Source: Actinomadura parmotrematis (GTDB lineage: Bacteria > Actinomycetota > Actinomycetes > Streptosporangiales > Streptosporangiaceae). From it: a stretch of DNA of 64,000 nucleotides. The notes under the pieces are model-generated. The model was not told the DNA's origin, did no database searches, and was given only the letters and a program-made list of their open reading frames with translations. Made by a program: the position numbers and the translations under genes. The stretch covers positions 1 to 64,000 of the forward strand of contig NZ_JAIBOA010000021.1 in the NCBI RefSeq assembly GCF_019458805.1. The letters run 5' to 3'. This document shows positions 52,288-60,718 of the stretch, piece after piece (within the stretch, counting starts at the first letter, position 1; every line of letters begins with the position of its first letter).

Positions 52288-53298
52288 GTGCCGGAGTCCC
52301 AGAGCGTGTGCGCCACCGATCCGCCCCCGCCCGCCCTGCTGCGCCGGTGGGGGCTGGCGGGCGCGGAGGCGACGGCGCCGGGACGCTGGCGGGCGCGCGG
52401 GGCGGGCGCGGAGTACCTCCTGCGCCGCCATGCCGCGCCCGACCGCAAGCGCATCGTGTTCCGCCACGGCCTCACCGCGGCGCTGGACGCGTCGGGGCTG
52501 CCCGTGCTCGCGCCCGTCCCGGCGCGCACCGGGCGCACGCTGGTGACGAGCGGCGGCGCCGGCTACGAGCTGTTCCCGTGGGTGACGGGGCGCCGCCGCG
52601 AGGGCCTGGAGCTCACCTACGGGCAGTGCGAGCGGCTCGGCGAGCTGCTCGGGGCGTTGCACGTCGCGCTGGACGAGCACACCCCGCCCGTCCAGCAGAC
52701 GATGCTCCTGCCGACGCCCCGCGCCGCCGACGCCGTCGCGCGCGCGGAGGAGCTGCTCGGGGCCGTGCCCGACGACGGCACCGACTTCGCCGCGCTGACC
52801 GCCCGGCGGCTCCGCGAGCGGCTCGCGCTGCTCGCCGAGTTCGCCGACTTCCGGCCGCCCGAGCTCGACTCCAGCCTGGTCGGGCACCTGCACGGCGCGT
52901 TCGGCCCCGGGTGCCTGCGCTACGGCGGGTCGGGCAACGTCACCGCCGTCCTCGGCTGGGACGGGCTGACGACCGGTCCCGTCGCCGGCGAGGTGGTGCG
53001 CGCGGCCGTCGCGCTGTTCGCCGCCCCCGACGAGCGGGGCCTCGACGCCGAGCGGGTGCAGGCGTTCGTGCGCGGGCACCGGTCGATGTTCCCGCTGGAC
53101 CCCGAGCAGCTGCAGTCCGCGGTGCACCGCACCTGGTGGGAGCTGCTCTGCGACGTGGCGCCGCTGCGGCACCGCGCGCCCGGCGGACGCGGCGCGGCGG
53201 CGCTGGCGGCCTGGTGGTCCGAGCGGCTCGACCTCACGCTGGAGCTGTTCCCGGCGCCCTACACCGCGCCCCCGGTGGAGAGTCCCGCCTACGGGTAG
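52288..53298 (+). CDS. APH-fold protein with degenerate catalytic motif
   Basis: A 336-residue protein with the overall layout of aminoglycoside/homoserine-kinase-II-like phosphotransferases: LTYGQCERLGELLGALHVAL in the middle, then the region that should read HGD-x-x-x-x-N. Here it is HGAFGPGC, and the following metal motif is LGWDGLTTGP, so the catalytic Asp and the Asn ligand are absent. It may be a pseudokinase or binding protein. GTG 52288 is the likely start; the GTG at 52285 directly precedes it. The stop overlaps the -10 box of the next gene. Confidence 0.65.
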   Translation: MPESQSVCATDPPPPALLRRWGLAGAEATAPGRWRARGAGAEYLLRRHAAPDRKRIVFRHGLTAALDASGLPVLAPVPARTGRTLVTSGGAGYELFPWVTGRRREGLELTYGQCERLGELLGALHVALDEHTPPVQQTMLLPTPRAADAVARAEELLGAVPDDGTDFAALTARRLRERLALLAEFADFRPPELDSSLVGHLHGAFGPGCLRYGGSGNVTAVLGWDGLTTGPVAGEVVRAAVALFAAPDERGLDAERVQAFVRGHRSMFPLDPEQLQSAVHRTWWELLCDVAPLRHRAPGGRGAAALAAWWSERLDLTLELFPAPYTAPPVESPAYG

Positions 53299-53301
53299 GG
53301 T
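53296..53301 (+). promoter_or_regulatory. -10 box for leaderless dehydrogenase, overlapping a stop codon
   Basis: TAGGGT places the transcription start exactly at the A of ATG 53308. Its first three bases are the stop codon of the upstream gene. Confidence 0.6.
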
Positions 53302-53307
53302 GGCGAA

Positions 53308-54198
53308 ATGATCTCTGTGGCACTGCTGGGCACCGGCATCATGGGCACCGCGATGGCGCCCAACCTGATCAAGGCCGGGCACGCGGTGACCGTGTGGAAC
53401 CGGACGGCCGAGCGGGCGGCGCCGCTCGCCGCGCACGGCGCCACGGTCTCCACCTCGCCCGCCACCGCCGTCTCCGACGCCGACGTCGTCCTCACGGTCC
53501 TGAGCGACGGCGACGCCGTCCTGGAGACCATGCGGGCCGCCGCCGCGGGCCTCCGCCCCGGGCAGGTGTGGGCGCAGATGAGCACGGTCGGCGTCGCCGC
53601 CGTCGAGCCGCTCGCGGCCTTCGCCGCCGAGCACGGCCTGACGTTCGTGGACGCGCCGGTGCAGGGCACCAAGGCGCCCGCCGAGCAGGGCAAGCTGATC
53701 ATCCTGGCGGCGGGGCCGCAGGACGCGCGCACGGCGCTGGAGCCGGTGTTCGGCGCGCTCGGGCAGCGGACGCTGTGGCTGGACGAGGACGGCGCGTCCG
53801 GCGCCGGCTCGCGGCTGAAGCTGGCGGCGATCTCCTACGCCGTCTCGTTCACCGCCGTCATCGGCGAGGCCGTCGCGATCGCCGAGGGCCTCGGCCTGGA
53901 TCCGGCGCTGTTCGGCGAGGTGGTGTCGGGCGGCCCGCTCGACAACGGCTACCTGCAGACGAAGATGAAGGCGATCCTGAGCGGCGACCTGGAGCCGAGC
54001 TTCACCGTCCGCAACGCCGAGAAGGACATGCGGCTGGTCGTGGAGGCGGGCGAGGCCGCCGGGTTCCGCGCCGACATGGCCGAGGCGACGCGCGCGCGGC
54101 TGCGGCGCGCGGACGAGCAGGGCCACGGCGGCGAGGACATGGCCGCCGCCTACTTCGCCAGCCGCCCCGAAGCGGGCCCGTCCACCACCACCGCGTAG
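53308..54198 (+). CDS. Beta-hydroxyacid dehydrogenase family (NAD(P)-dependent)
   Basis: A 296-residue 3-hydroxyisobutyrate/6-phosphogluconate-type dehydrogenase. N-terminal LLGTGIMGTAMAPNL binds the cofactor, VWNRTAERA gives an Arg after beta-2 (NADPH preference), FVDAPVQGTKAPAEQGKL is the substrate loop, and GSRLKLAAISYAV contains the catalytic Lys. Substrate unknown; glyoxylate/succinic-semialdehyde reductase-like proteins are similar. No ribosome site. The last 49 bp overlap the convergent phosphatase gene. Confidence 0.86.
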   Translation: MISVALLGTGIMGTAMAPNLIKAGHAVTVWNRTAERAAPLAAHGATVSTSPATAVSDADVVLTVLSDGDAVLETMRAAAAGLRPGQVWAQMSTVGVAAVEPLAAFAAEHGLTFVDAPVQGTKAPAEQGKLIILAAGPQDARTALEPVFGALGQRTLWLDEDGASGAGSRLKLAAISYAVSFTAVIGEAVAIAEGLGLDPALFGEVVSGGPLDNGYLQTKMKAILSGDLEPSFTVRNAEKDMRLVVEAGEAAGFRADMAEATRARLRRADEQGHGGEDMAAAYFASRPEAGPSTTTA

Positions 54199-54812
54199 CC
54201 CGACCGGCCGCCCGGCCGCAGCTCCACGACGGCGCCGTTGGGGATGAGCAGCGTCCCGCCGAGCCGCTCGTAGGTGCGCATGTCGGCGGCGGACGGCTCG
54301 GCGGTCCCCGTCGCGAGCGTCCAGATGACGGCGCGGATGAACATCGCGTGGCTGAACACCGCGACCGGGCCGTCGGCGGGCAGGGCCGCGAGCCGTTCGA
54401 GCATCGCGCGGGCGCGGCCGATCAGGTCGCGGAACGACTCGCCGTCGCCGCCCTCCACCAGGTCGGGGTCGCAGCGCCGCCAGTACGCCTCGGCGAACGG
54501 GCGGCGCTGCTCGACCGTCGTCTGCGGGCCGTGCAGGGCGCCGAGGTAGGTGAACTCCTGGACCGGCCACTCCTCGCACGGGACGTCGGGGAACCGCGCG
54601 ATCGTCGGTGCGGCCGTCTCGCGGGCGCGCCGGAACGGCGACACGGCGATCAGCGCGGGCGGGGCGTCGAACCGGGCCGCGACGCGCCGCGCCTCGGCGT
54701 GGCCGAGCTCGGTGAGCGGTGCGGCGCCCGGCCCGTTGGTGGGCAGTCCCGCGTTCGACTCGCTCTGCCCGTGGCGGATCAGCCAGGCCCGCGGCCCCGT
54801 GTCCCCCGTCAT
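54150..54812 (-). CDS. Histidine phosphatase family protein
   Basis: A 220-residue phosphoglycerate-mutase-fold phosphatase. The phospho-histidine motif LIRHGQSESN is at residues 11-20, Arg in SPFRRARETA, Glu near the middle, and His in FSHAMFIRAV. Small-molecule phosphatases (for example CobC or SixA relatives) share this pattern; no specific substrate is indicated by context. Confidence 0.85.
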   Translation of the reverse strand: MTGDTGPRAWLIRHGQSESNAGLPTNGPGAAPLTELGHAEARRVAARFDAPPALIAVSPFRRARETAAPTIARFPDVPCEEWPVQEFTYLGALHGPQTTVEQRRPFAEAYWRRCDPDLVEGGDGESFRDLIGRARAMLERLAALPADGPVAVFSHAMFIRAVIWTLATGTAEPSAADMRTYERLGGTLLIPNGAVVELRPGGRSGYAVVVDGPASGRLAK

Positions 54813-54883
54813 GGGGTGTCCCCGATCATGACGTCCAGGCTCGCACGCGGGCGCGCCGCCGTCGAACCCCGGCGCCGGGACGC

Positions 54884-54889
54884 GAGGAT
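54884..54889 (+). promoter_or_regulatory. Weak -10 box for leaderless VOC gene
   Basis: GAGGAT, six bases, then ATG 54896, the same geometry and hexamer as before the NUDIX gene. No ribosome site is visible. Confidence 0.35.
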
Positions 54890-54895
54890 GGCGGC

Positions 54896-55285
54896 ATGGA
54901 GGTACTCAGCAGCCGCGTCCTGCTCCGCCCCGACGACGCCGGGAAGAGCCAGCGGTTCTATCGCGACGTCCTCGGCCTCGCCGTCTACCGCGAGTTCGGC
55001 CCGCCCGACGCGCCGGGGATGGTGTTCTTCCTCGGCTCGGGGTTCCTGGAGGTGTCCGGGCACGGCGGCGGCGCGCCCGGCGGCACCACGATGCTGTGGA
55101 TGCAGGTCCGCGACGTGCGCGCCGAGCACGCCCGGCTCGCCGAGGCCGGGGTGCCCGTCGTCCGCGAGCCGCGGCAGGAGCCGTGGGGCCTCGTCGAGAT
55201 GTGGATCGAGGACCCGGCCGGCGTGCGGATCGTCCTCGTGGAGATCCCCGACGACCACCCGCTGCGCCGCGACCAGCGCGGCTGA
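54896..55285 (+). CDS. VOC (glyoxalase-fold) family protein
   Basis: A 129-residue glyoxalase/bleomycin-resistance-type protein: SQRFYRDVLGLAVYREFG, TTMLWMQVRDVRAEHARLAE and a C-terminal VEMWIEDPAGVRIVLVEIP with the conserved DP-x-G turn. Metal residues are partly present. Substrate unknown. It lies 43 bp before the nuclease-helicase module. Confidence 0.82.
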   Translation: MEVLSSRVLLRPDDAGKSQRFYRDVLGLAVYREFGPPDAPGMVFFLGSGFLEVSGHGGGAPGGTTMLWMQVRDVRAEHARLAEAGVPVVREPRQEPWGLVEMWIEDPAGVRIVLVEIPDDHPLRRDQRG

Positions 55286-55314
55286 GCCCGCGCCGGAACG
55301 TCGGTGGCGGCGGC

Positions 55315-55320
55315 TACCCT
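55315..55320 (+). promoter_or_regulatory. -10 box of the nuclease-helicase module
   Basis: TACCCT predicts a transcript start at about 55327, two bases before the ATG of the first gene. GGGAG also lies close to the ATG, so the start may be leaderless or very short-leadered. Confidence 0.45.
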
Positions 55321-55328
55321 CCGGGAGC

Positions 55329-56120
55329 ATGACGCTGGAGGCGGACGCGCTGGAGGCGCGGATCGGCGAGCTGCGCGCCGCCGTGCGCCGGTCCATGGCC
55401 GCCGGCGACCGCGCGACCGCGCGGCGGCTCCGCGCCGAGCTGCGCGAGGCCGAACGCTCCTGGGACGCCGCCGTCCTCGGCGGCGGCCCGCCCGCGCGTC
55501 CCGGCCCGCAGGTCCGCGAGCAGGCGCTGCGGGCCCTCGACGTGCTCGGCGCGCCCGCCGCCCCGCGGCTGGTCGCGGCGGTGCACGCGGCGCTGCACGG
55601 CGGCGACATCACCGGGTCGCGGCTGGCGAACCTGCGGCGCGACGAGGAGCGCGCGTTCCGCTCGGCGCCGCACGCCCGCGCGCACTACGTGTGCGCGGCG
55701 CTCACCGCCGACCTGCTGGCGCCCGCGCGCGGGCTCCTGACGGTCGGTTCCTGGCCGCTGGAGCGCCGCGTCGTCGGGCGGCTGAGCGCCCGCACCGACT
55801 TCCTCACCGCCGCGATCCGCCTGGCCGGGCACCCCCGGCACGGCGAGCCGGCCGTGCAGCGGCTGCTCTGGCGGTTCGCGGCCAACATCCCGGGCGCGTC
55901 CGGTGGCGCGCTCGGTACAGTCGACGCGGCGGCCCTGGCCGCGGCCGCGCAGGCGGAACTGGACGTGCATCTCGGCGCCGACCGGCGCGAGCGGGCCGCG
56001 GCGGCGGCCCGCGCGGCCCGGCTGGGCGACGCCGAGCGGCTGTTCGGCCACCGCCTGCGGGCCCTGCGCGCCGCGTCCGGCGGACTTCCCCACGACCCAT
56101 CCGACGGAGAACGACGATGA
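55329..56120 (+). CDS. Winged-helix-like protein, first gene of nuclease-helicase module
   Basis: A 263-residue protein. Residues 1-50 are a charged helical hairpin (ALEARIGELRAAVRRSMAAG). Residues 60-150 (REQALRALDVLGAPAAPRLV, DITGSRLANLRRDEERAFRS, GLLTVGSWPLERRVVGRL) read like a winged helix. I know of no assigned function. Its stop overlaps the next start as ATGA. A regulatory or DNA-recognition subunit is plausible for a module with a nuclease and helicase. Confidence 0.6.
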   Translation: MTLEADALEARIGELRAAVRRSMAAGDRATARRLRAELREAERSWDAAVLGGGPPARPGPQVREQALRALDVLGAPAAPRLVAAVHAALHGGDITGSRLANLRRDEERAFRSAPHARAHYVCAALTADLLAPARGLLTVGSWPLERRVVGRLSARTDFLTAAIRLAGHPRHGEPAVQRLLWRFAANIPGASGGALGTVDAAALAAAAQAELDVHLGADRRERAAAAARAARLGDAERLFGHRLRALRAASGGLPHDPSDGERR

Positions 56121-57226
56121 CCGACACCGCGCCGGCGCTGGACCGGCTGCGCGGCGACGCGCCCCCGCGCAACCACGACGCCCGCACGATCGCCGCCCTC
56201 ACCGCCAATCCCGGCTGCGCCCGGCGCGGCCTCATGGACGCCGCCGGCGTCGACAAGGACGCCGTCGCCCGCCATCTCGGCTTCCCCGCGCCGTTCGGCC
56301 AGTCGCAGTTCGCCATCACCCGCGGCAACGGCTTCGAGCAGCAGGTGAAGGAGAACGGCTGCGCCGAGCTGCTCACGCTGCTGCGCGAGCGCGCCGGCCT
56401 GGACGTCGCCGAGGTCGCCTACGACGACCTGGAGGTCGTCGCGGGCGGCGAGGGCCGCGAGCTGCGGCACGCCCGCACCCGGGCGCTCCTCGGGCGGGCC
56501 CTGGACGGCGACGCGGGCACCCTGTTCGACCATCCCCTGCTGAAGCTCGACATCGCCGGGCAGCCCGCCTACCTGGAGCCCGACGTCATCGCCTTCCAGC
56601 TCGCCGGGCGGTTCCACGTCGTGGAGATCAAGTCGTTCGCGGTGATCGACGGGCAGGCCGAGCCCGAGCAGGTCGCCGCCGCCGCCCGGCAGGCCGCGGT
56701 GTACGTGCTCGCGCTCCGCCGCCTCGTCGCCGAGCTCGGGCACGACCCCGCGCGGGTGTCGCACGAGGTGTTCCTCGTCTGCCCGGAGAACTTCTCCAAC
56801 CGGCCCACCGCGACGGCGCTGGACGTCCGCCCGCAGCTGGCGACCGTCGAGCGCCAGCTCGCCCGGCTCACCCGCGTCGACCGGCTGGTCGAGGCGCTGC
56901 CCGACGGCCTCACCTTCGCGCTCGGCGAGGAGCTGCCCGAGACGGTGCGGGCGGTGGAGGCGCGGTACGCGCCCGAGTGCATGGCGAGCTGCGAGATGGC
57001 GATCTTCTGCCGCGACGAGGCGCGCGCCTGCGGCGCCACCGGCGTGCTCGGCCGGTCGGTCCGCGACGACCTCGGCGGCGTCGACTCGGTCGCCGCCGCG
57101 CTGGAACTGGCCGACGGCACGCGGGAGGCGCCGCCCGAGCTCGCCGAGCTCGCCGGGCAGCTGCGCACCGCCGCGCGGCTCCGCGCCGAGGCCCTGCAGC
57201 TCGCGGCCGCGGGCGGCGTCGCTTGA
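56117..57226 (+). CDS. Cas4/RecB-like PD-(D/E)XK nuclease with predicted Fe-S cluster
   Basis: A 369-residue nuclease. Catalytic Asp156 (YLEPDVIAF), Glu170 and Lys172 (VVEIKSF) form the D-x13-ExK core, followed by a helix with ARQAAVYVLAL, matching RecB motif QxxxY in spirit. Cys34 (NPGCARRG) and Cys288, Cys292 and Cys298 (CMASCEMAIFC) have the split 1+3 spacing of the 4Fe-4S cluster in Cas4, AddB and Dna2. No helicase motifs are present; an SF1 helicase is encoded two genes later. It is therefore likely one half of a split Dna2/Cas4-helicase-like activity. Start and stop overlap its neighbours by 4 bp. Confidence 0.8.
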   Translation: MTDTAPALDRLRGDAPPRNHDARTIAALTANPGCARRGLMDAAGVDKDAVARHLGFPAPFGQSQFAITRGNGFEQQVKENGCAELLTLLRERAGLDVAEVAYDDLEVVAGGEGRELRHARTRALLGRALDGDAGTLFDHPLLKLDIAGQPAYLEPDVIAFQLAGRFHVVEIKSFAVIDGQAEPEQVAAAARQAAVYVLALRRLVAELGHDPARVSHEVFLVCPENFSNRPTATALDVRPQLATVERQLARLTRVDRLVEALPDGLTFALGEELPETVRAVEARYAPECMASCEMAIFCRDEARACGATGVLGRSVRDDLGGVDSVAAALELADGTREAPPELAELAGQLRTAARLRAEALQLAAAGGVA

Positions 57227-58695
57227 GCGTGCTGACGTCCCTCGCCCAGGTGCAGGCCGCCGCCGCGGGCGTGGCGCAGCCGGTCGCGACCGTCCGGCAC
57301 TGCCACCTGGCGGCGGCGCCCCTGGTGATGGTCCCGCTGAAGATGGCCGGGGAGGCGGCGGCGCCGCTCGCGGTGATGCTCGGCAGCGACCGCGCCGCGC
57401 CCGAGCTGCTGGCCGTCCCGCAGCCCCGCAACCGCGACCTGCGGTTCGCCTTCGCCGCCGAGTTCGCCAAGCTCGTGCTGGAGCACGTGGCGGCCAACGT
57501 CGGCGCCGCCGAGTCGCTCGGCGAGGGGAAGGACGGCGAGGAGCGCGTCCGCTACACCGAGGCGCCGCAGATCCTGCTGCCCAACCGGGGCGGCGTCGGG
57601 TTCCTGCGGCTGCTCGGGCGCTCCACCCGGTTCCGGCGCACCGAGGGCCCCTACGCGGTGGAGCCGGCGGTGCCCGCGCTCGGCCGCTGGCTGACCTGGT
57701 ACGCCGACCGCCACGACCGGCCCGGCTCGTCGCTGCTGCTGACGATGACCGAGACGCTGCGGCTGCACTGGGCGACCGGGCAGAGCTCGCTGGAGGACGG
57801 CAACCTCGCCGCGCTCGTCGGCTGGATCGACCCGCCCGACGGCCTGGACGGCCCGGCGGCGGCGCGCCGCGCCGAGGACCCGGTCGCGAGCCCGCCGGCC
57901 GGTCCCGCGACCGACCCGACGTTCGACAACGAGGTGCTGGCGCCCGCGATCGCCGCCTACGACGGCGCCGGCCGCGACCCGCGCGCCGAGGAGCGCGTCC
58001 GCGACGCGCTGCGCGGCCAGCTCGCCCCCACCTGGGACCTGATGTGGCGGTCGGTCGACCTGCTGCGCACCCTGCCCGAGGGCGGCAGCGTCGCGCGGCG
58101 CTGGGAGCGCGACCGCGACGGTTTCACCTGGTTCCACCGCTCGTTCGCCGAGAGCCTCCCCCAGCCGCGCCGCGACATCGCCGTCCGCGCGGCGCGGCGC
58201 CTGCACGACCTGGAGCGCGCCCAGGACGCCTACGAGGCGCAGCGCGCCTTCGACGACCCGCTGGTCATGATCGAGCACCGGCTGAACGGGCTGGCGTTCG
58301 GCGGCGTCGTCGTCGGCGGCGACCCCGCCCGGCTGGACGAGAGCGGCAAGCGGCCGAAGCTCCGCCCGCACCTGCTGGTCGCCACCGGCGACCCGGTCCG
58401 CCTCGACCCCGGCGCGACCGTGGTGAACGCGGCCCGGCCCGGCCTGAAGGGCAGGGTGCTGGAGGTCGGCGCGGACGGCGTCCTGGTCGAGCTGACCGGC
58501 GGGATGGGGCGCGGCCTCGTCCCGGCGGCGGGCTCGGTGCCGCAGGTCGGCGAGCGGGTGGTGTTCACCTCCCTCACCGAGGGCTCGTTCGGCCCGGCCC
58601 GCTTCCCCGAGGCCGAGGACACCCCGTGGACGCACGGCGGGCCGCCCGCCGAGTACGTCCCGACCGACGAGGACGCGCAGGAGGACTGGTCGTGA
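57223..58695 (+). CDS. Unknown 490-residue protein of the nuclease-helicase module
   Basis: I do not recognise this protein. The N-terminal half is mixed alpha/beta (PAVPALGRWLTWYADRHDRP, TMTETLRLHWATGQSSLEDG). A helical stretch lies at about residues 240-350. A C-terminal small beta-barrel-like segment follows (LKGRVLEVGADGVLVELTGG), resembling an SH3/KOW or OB insert. No catalytic motif is evident. TTG 57223 gives the same 4-bp overlap seen across the operon; GTG 57229 is possible. Strict coupling on both sides implies a required structural subunit. Confidence 0.65.
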   Translation: MSVLTSLAQVQAAAAGVAQPVATVRHCHLAAAPLVMVPLKMAGEAAAPLAVMLGSDRAAPELLAVPQPRNRDLRFAFAAEFAKLVLEHVAANVGAAESLGEGKDGEERVRYTEAPQILLPNRGGVGFLRLLGRSTRFRRTEGPYAVEPAVPALGRWLTWYADRHDRPGSSLLLTMTETLRLHWATGQSSLEDGNLAALVGWIDPPDGLDGPAAARRAEDPVASPPAGPATDPTFDNEVLAPAIAAYDGAGRDPRAEERVRDALRGQLAPTWDLMWRSVDLLRTLPEGGSVARRWERDRDGFTWFHRSFAESLPQPRRDIAVRAARRLHDLERAQDAYEAQRAFDDPLVMIEHRLNGLAFGGVVVGGDPARLDESGKRPKLRPHLLVATGDPVRLDPGATVVNAARPGLKGRVLEVGADGVLVELTGGMGRGLVPAAGSVPQVGERVVFTSLTEGSFGPARFPEAEDTPWTHGGPPAEYVPTDEDAQEDWS

Positions 58696-60011
58696 CCGCA
58701 GCCGACGCCCTCGCCCCGGGCGACGCCGCCGAGGCGGTCGTCGCGGCGGTGCTCGCCGACCTCGGCCGCGGCCACCGCGGCGTGATCGTGGACTCCCCGC
58801 CGGGCGCCGGCAAGTCCACGCTGGTGGTGCGGGCGACCGCGCACCTGGCCGCCGCCGGCGACCGGCTGATGATCGTCGCGCAGACCAACGAGCAGGTCGA
58901 CGACCTCATCGAGCGGATCGCCGCCAAGCACCCGCACCTCGGCGTCGGGCGGCTGTCGGCGGCGACCTACGCCCCGTCCGCGCGGGTCCTCGCGCACCCT
59001 CAGGTCCGCGTCGCGCAGAAGGCCGACGACCTCGCCGAGCAGCCCGTCGTCATCGCCACCGCCGCCAAGTGGGCGACGCTCACCGACGGCTCGTGGACGT
59101 GGGCGATCGTGGACGAGGCGTACCAGATGCGCTCGGACATGCTGCTGCGCATCGCGGGCCGCTTCGACAAGGCGCTGTTCGTCGGCGACCCCGGCCAGCT
59201 CGACCCGTTCTCCACCGTCGAGGTCGAGCGGTGGGCCGGGCTGACCTGGGATCCGATGCGCAGCGCGGTGTCGGTGCTGCTCGCGCACAACCCCGACCTG
59301 CCGGTGCACCGGCTGCCGGTGTCGTGGCGGCTGCCGGCGTCCGCGGCGCCCGTGGTGGCGCGGGCGTTCTACCCCTTCACCGGGTTCCGGTCGGGCACCG
59401 GACCCGGCGACCGCCGCCTGGAGCTGCGCGCCGGCGGCATGGGCACCGCGCACGACCGGGCGCTGGAGGAGGCCGCCGCGTCCGGATGGGCCCTGTACGA
59501 GCTGCCCGCCCGGCACACGCTGCGCACCGACGCCGAGGCCGTCCGGGCGACCGCCGCGCTCGCCGTCCGGCTGCTGCAGCGCGGGCCCGTCGCGCACTCC
59601 GAGCAGGGCTCCGCCGAGGTCGGCGCCGACCGGATCGCGATCGGCGCGGCGCACCGCGACCAGGTCGCGGCGATCCGCGCCGCGCTCGGCGAGGAGGGCG
59701 CGGGGATCACCGTCGACACCGCCAACCGGCTGCAGGGCCGCGAGTACGACGTCACCGTGGTGCTGCACCCGCTGTCGGGGCGGCGCGACGCGACCGCGTT
59801 CCACCTGGAGGCCGGGCGGCTCTGCGTGCTGACCTCGCGGCACCGGCACGCCTGCGTGGTGGTGGCGCGGGCCGGGATCCCCGAGCTGCTGGACGCCCAC
59901 CCCTCGACCGAGCCGGTCCGGCTCGGCGTGCCGGTGAAGTTCCCCGACGGCTGGGAGGCCAACCAGGCGGTGCTGGCGCACCTGGCCGAGCACCGCGTCG
60001 CTGCGGGCTAG
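58692..60011 (+). CDS. SF1 (Upf1/Dna2-like) DNA/RNA helicase
   Basis: A 439-residue P-loop ATPase. Walker A is VDSPPGAGKSTLV with Lys41, motif II is VDEAYQM (Asp141-Glu142), motif III is FVGDPGQLDPF, motif IV/V is GITVDTANRLQGREYDVTVV, and motif VI is CVLTSRHRHACVVV. The DEAY and GDPGQLDP wording is that of SF1B helicases such as Dna2 and Upf1. It has no nuclease domain of its own; the nuclease is encoded two genes upstream. The GTG start overlaps the previous stop in GTGA. Confidence 0.86.
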   Translation: MTAADALAPGDAAEAVVAAVLADLGRGHRGVIVDSPPGAGKSTLVVRATAHLAAAGDRLMIVAQTNEQVDDLIERIAAKHPHLGVGRLSAATYAPSARVLAHPQVRVAQKADDLAEQPVVIATAAKWATLTDGSWTWAIVDEAYQMRSDMLLRIAGRFDKALFVGDPGQLDPFSTVEVERWAGLTWDPMRSAVSVLLAHNPDLPVHRLPVSWRLPASAAPVVARAFYPFTGFRSGTGPGDRRLELRAGGMGTAHDRALEEAAASGWALYELPARHTLRTDAEAVRATAALAVRLLQRGPVAHSEQGSAEVGADRIAIGAAHRDQVAAIRAALGEEGAGITVDTANRLQGREYDVTVVLHPLSGRRDATAFHLEAGRLCVLTSRHRHACVVVARAGIPELLDAHPSTEPVRLGVPVKFPDGWEANQAVLAHLAEHRVAAG

Positions 60012-60094
60012 GGGCGCGCCCGCCGCACCGGGAGCGCGGGGCCGCCGGGCCGGATACGGTGAGAAGGCAGGTGCCACGGCGAACAGGGAGGGGC

Positions 60095-60610
60095 ATGGAC
60101 GACATCGGCTTCATGTGCGCCCGCTGCGACGGCGAGGTGCACGACGTGACCCACAACCGGGAGGGGACGCTGGACGGGGTCGGCTACCGCCACAACCGGC
60201 GCGTCGAACCTTGGGACCACGCGCTGGAGCTCGCGGTCGGGACGCCCGATCCGCCCCGCGCCGCCTGCGACTTCTGCGGCGCGGACGGGCCGGCGTGGCT
60301 CTACCCGCCGACGCTGGACCCCGAGGACACCGACATCTTCGAGGTGGAGCTGGACACCAGCCGGCTGTCCGACGACGACACCGCGGTGGCCGTCCTCAAC
60401 ATGCTCTACCCCTGGCTGGCCTGCGACACCTGCTCGGTGCTGGTCGCCGACCGCCGCGCCGACCTGCTGGTCGACCGGGCGCTGGAGCTCACCCCGGTGC
60501 CGGCGGGCGGCCCGGTCGACGAGGAGACGGTGCGCGCCCGGCTGCACGGCTCGCTGTCGGTGTTCTTCAGCACCCGCCCGGGGCGGCCGCAGCCGTCGCG
60601 GGCCCTGTGA
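60095..60610 (+). CDS. Zinc-ribbon-like hypothetical protein
   Basis: A 171-residue protein with three CxxC pairs: MCARCDG (residues 8-11), CDFCGADG (about 55-58) and CDTCSVL (about 110-113), typical of zinc-ribbon folds. The remaining sequence is acidic and unassigned. It follows the helicase by 83 bp with its own -10-like TACGGT (60055-60060) and GGGAGG ribosome site, so it may be an accessory of the module or independent. Confidence 0.6.
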   Translation: MDDIGFMCARCDGEVHDVTHNREGTLDGVGYRHNRRVEPWDHALELAVGTPDPPRAACDFCGADGPAWLYPPTLDPEDTDIFEVELDTSRLSDDDTAVAVLNMLYPWLACDTCSVLVADRRADLLVDRALELTPVPAGGPVDEETVRARLHGSLSVFFSTRPGRPQPSRAL

Positions 60611-60718
60611 ACAGCGACCGGGATCACCCCCGGGCCGCCGCCGGGACGCCGCCGGATCGTCCGAAGCGCTGAATATGATCGGTGCCGTTTCGGTACGGTG
60701 GGAAACCGGGGGATTCCT

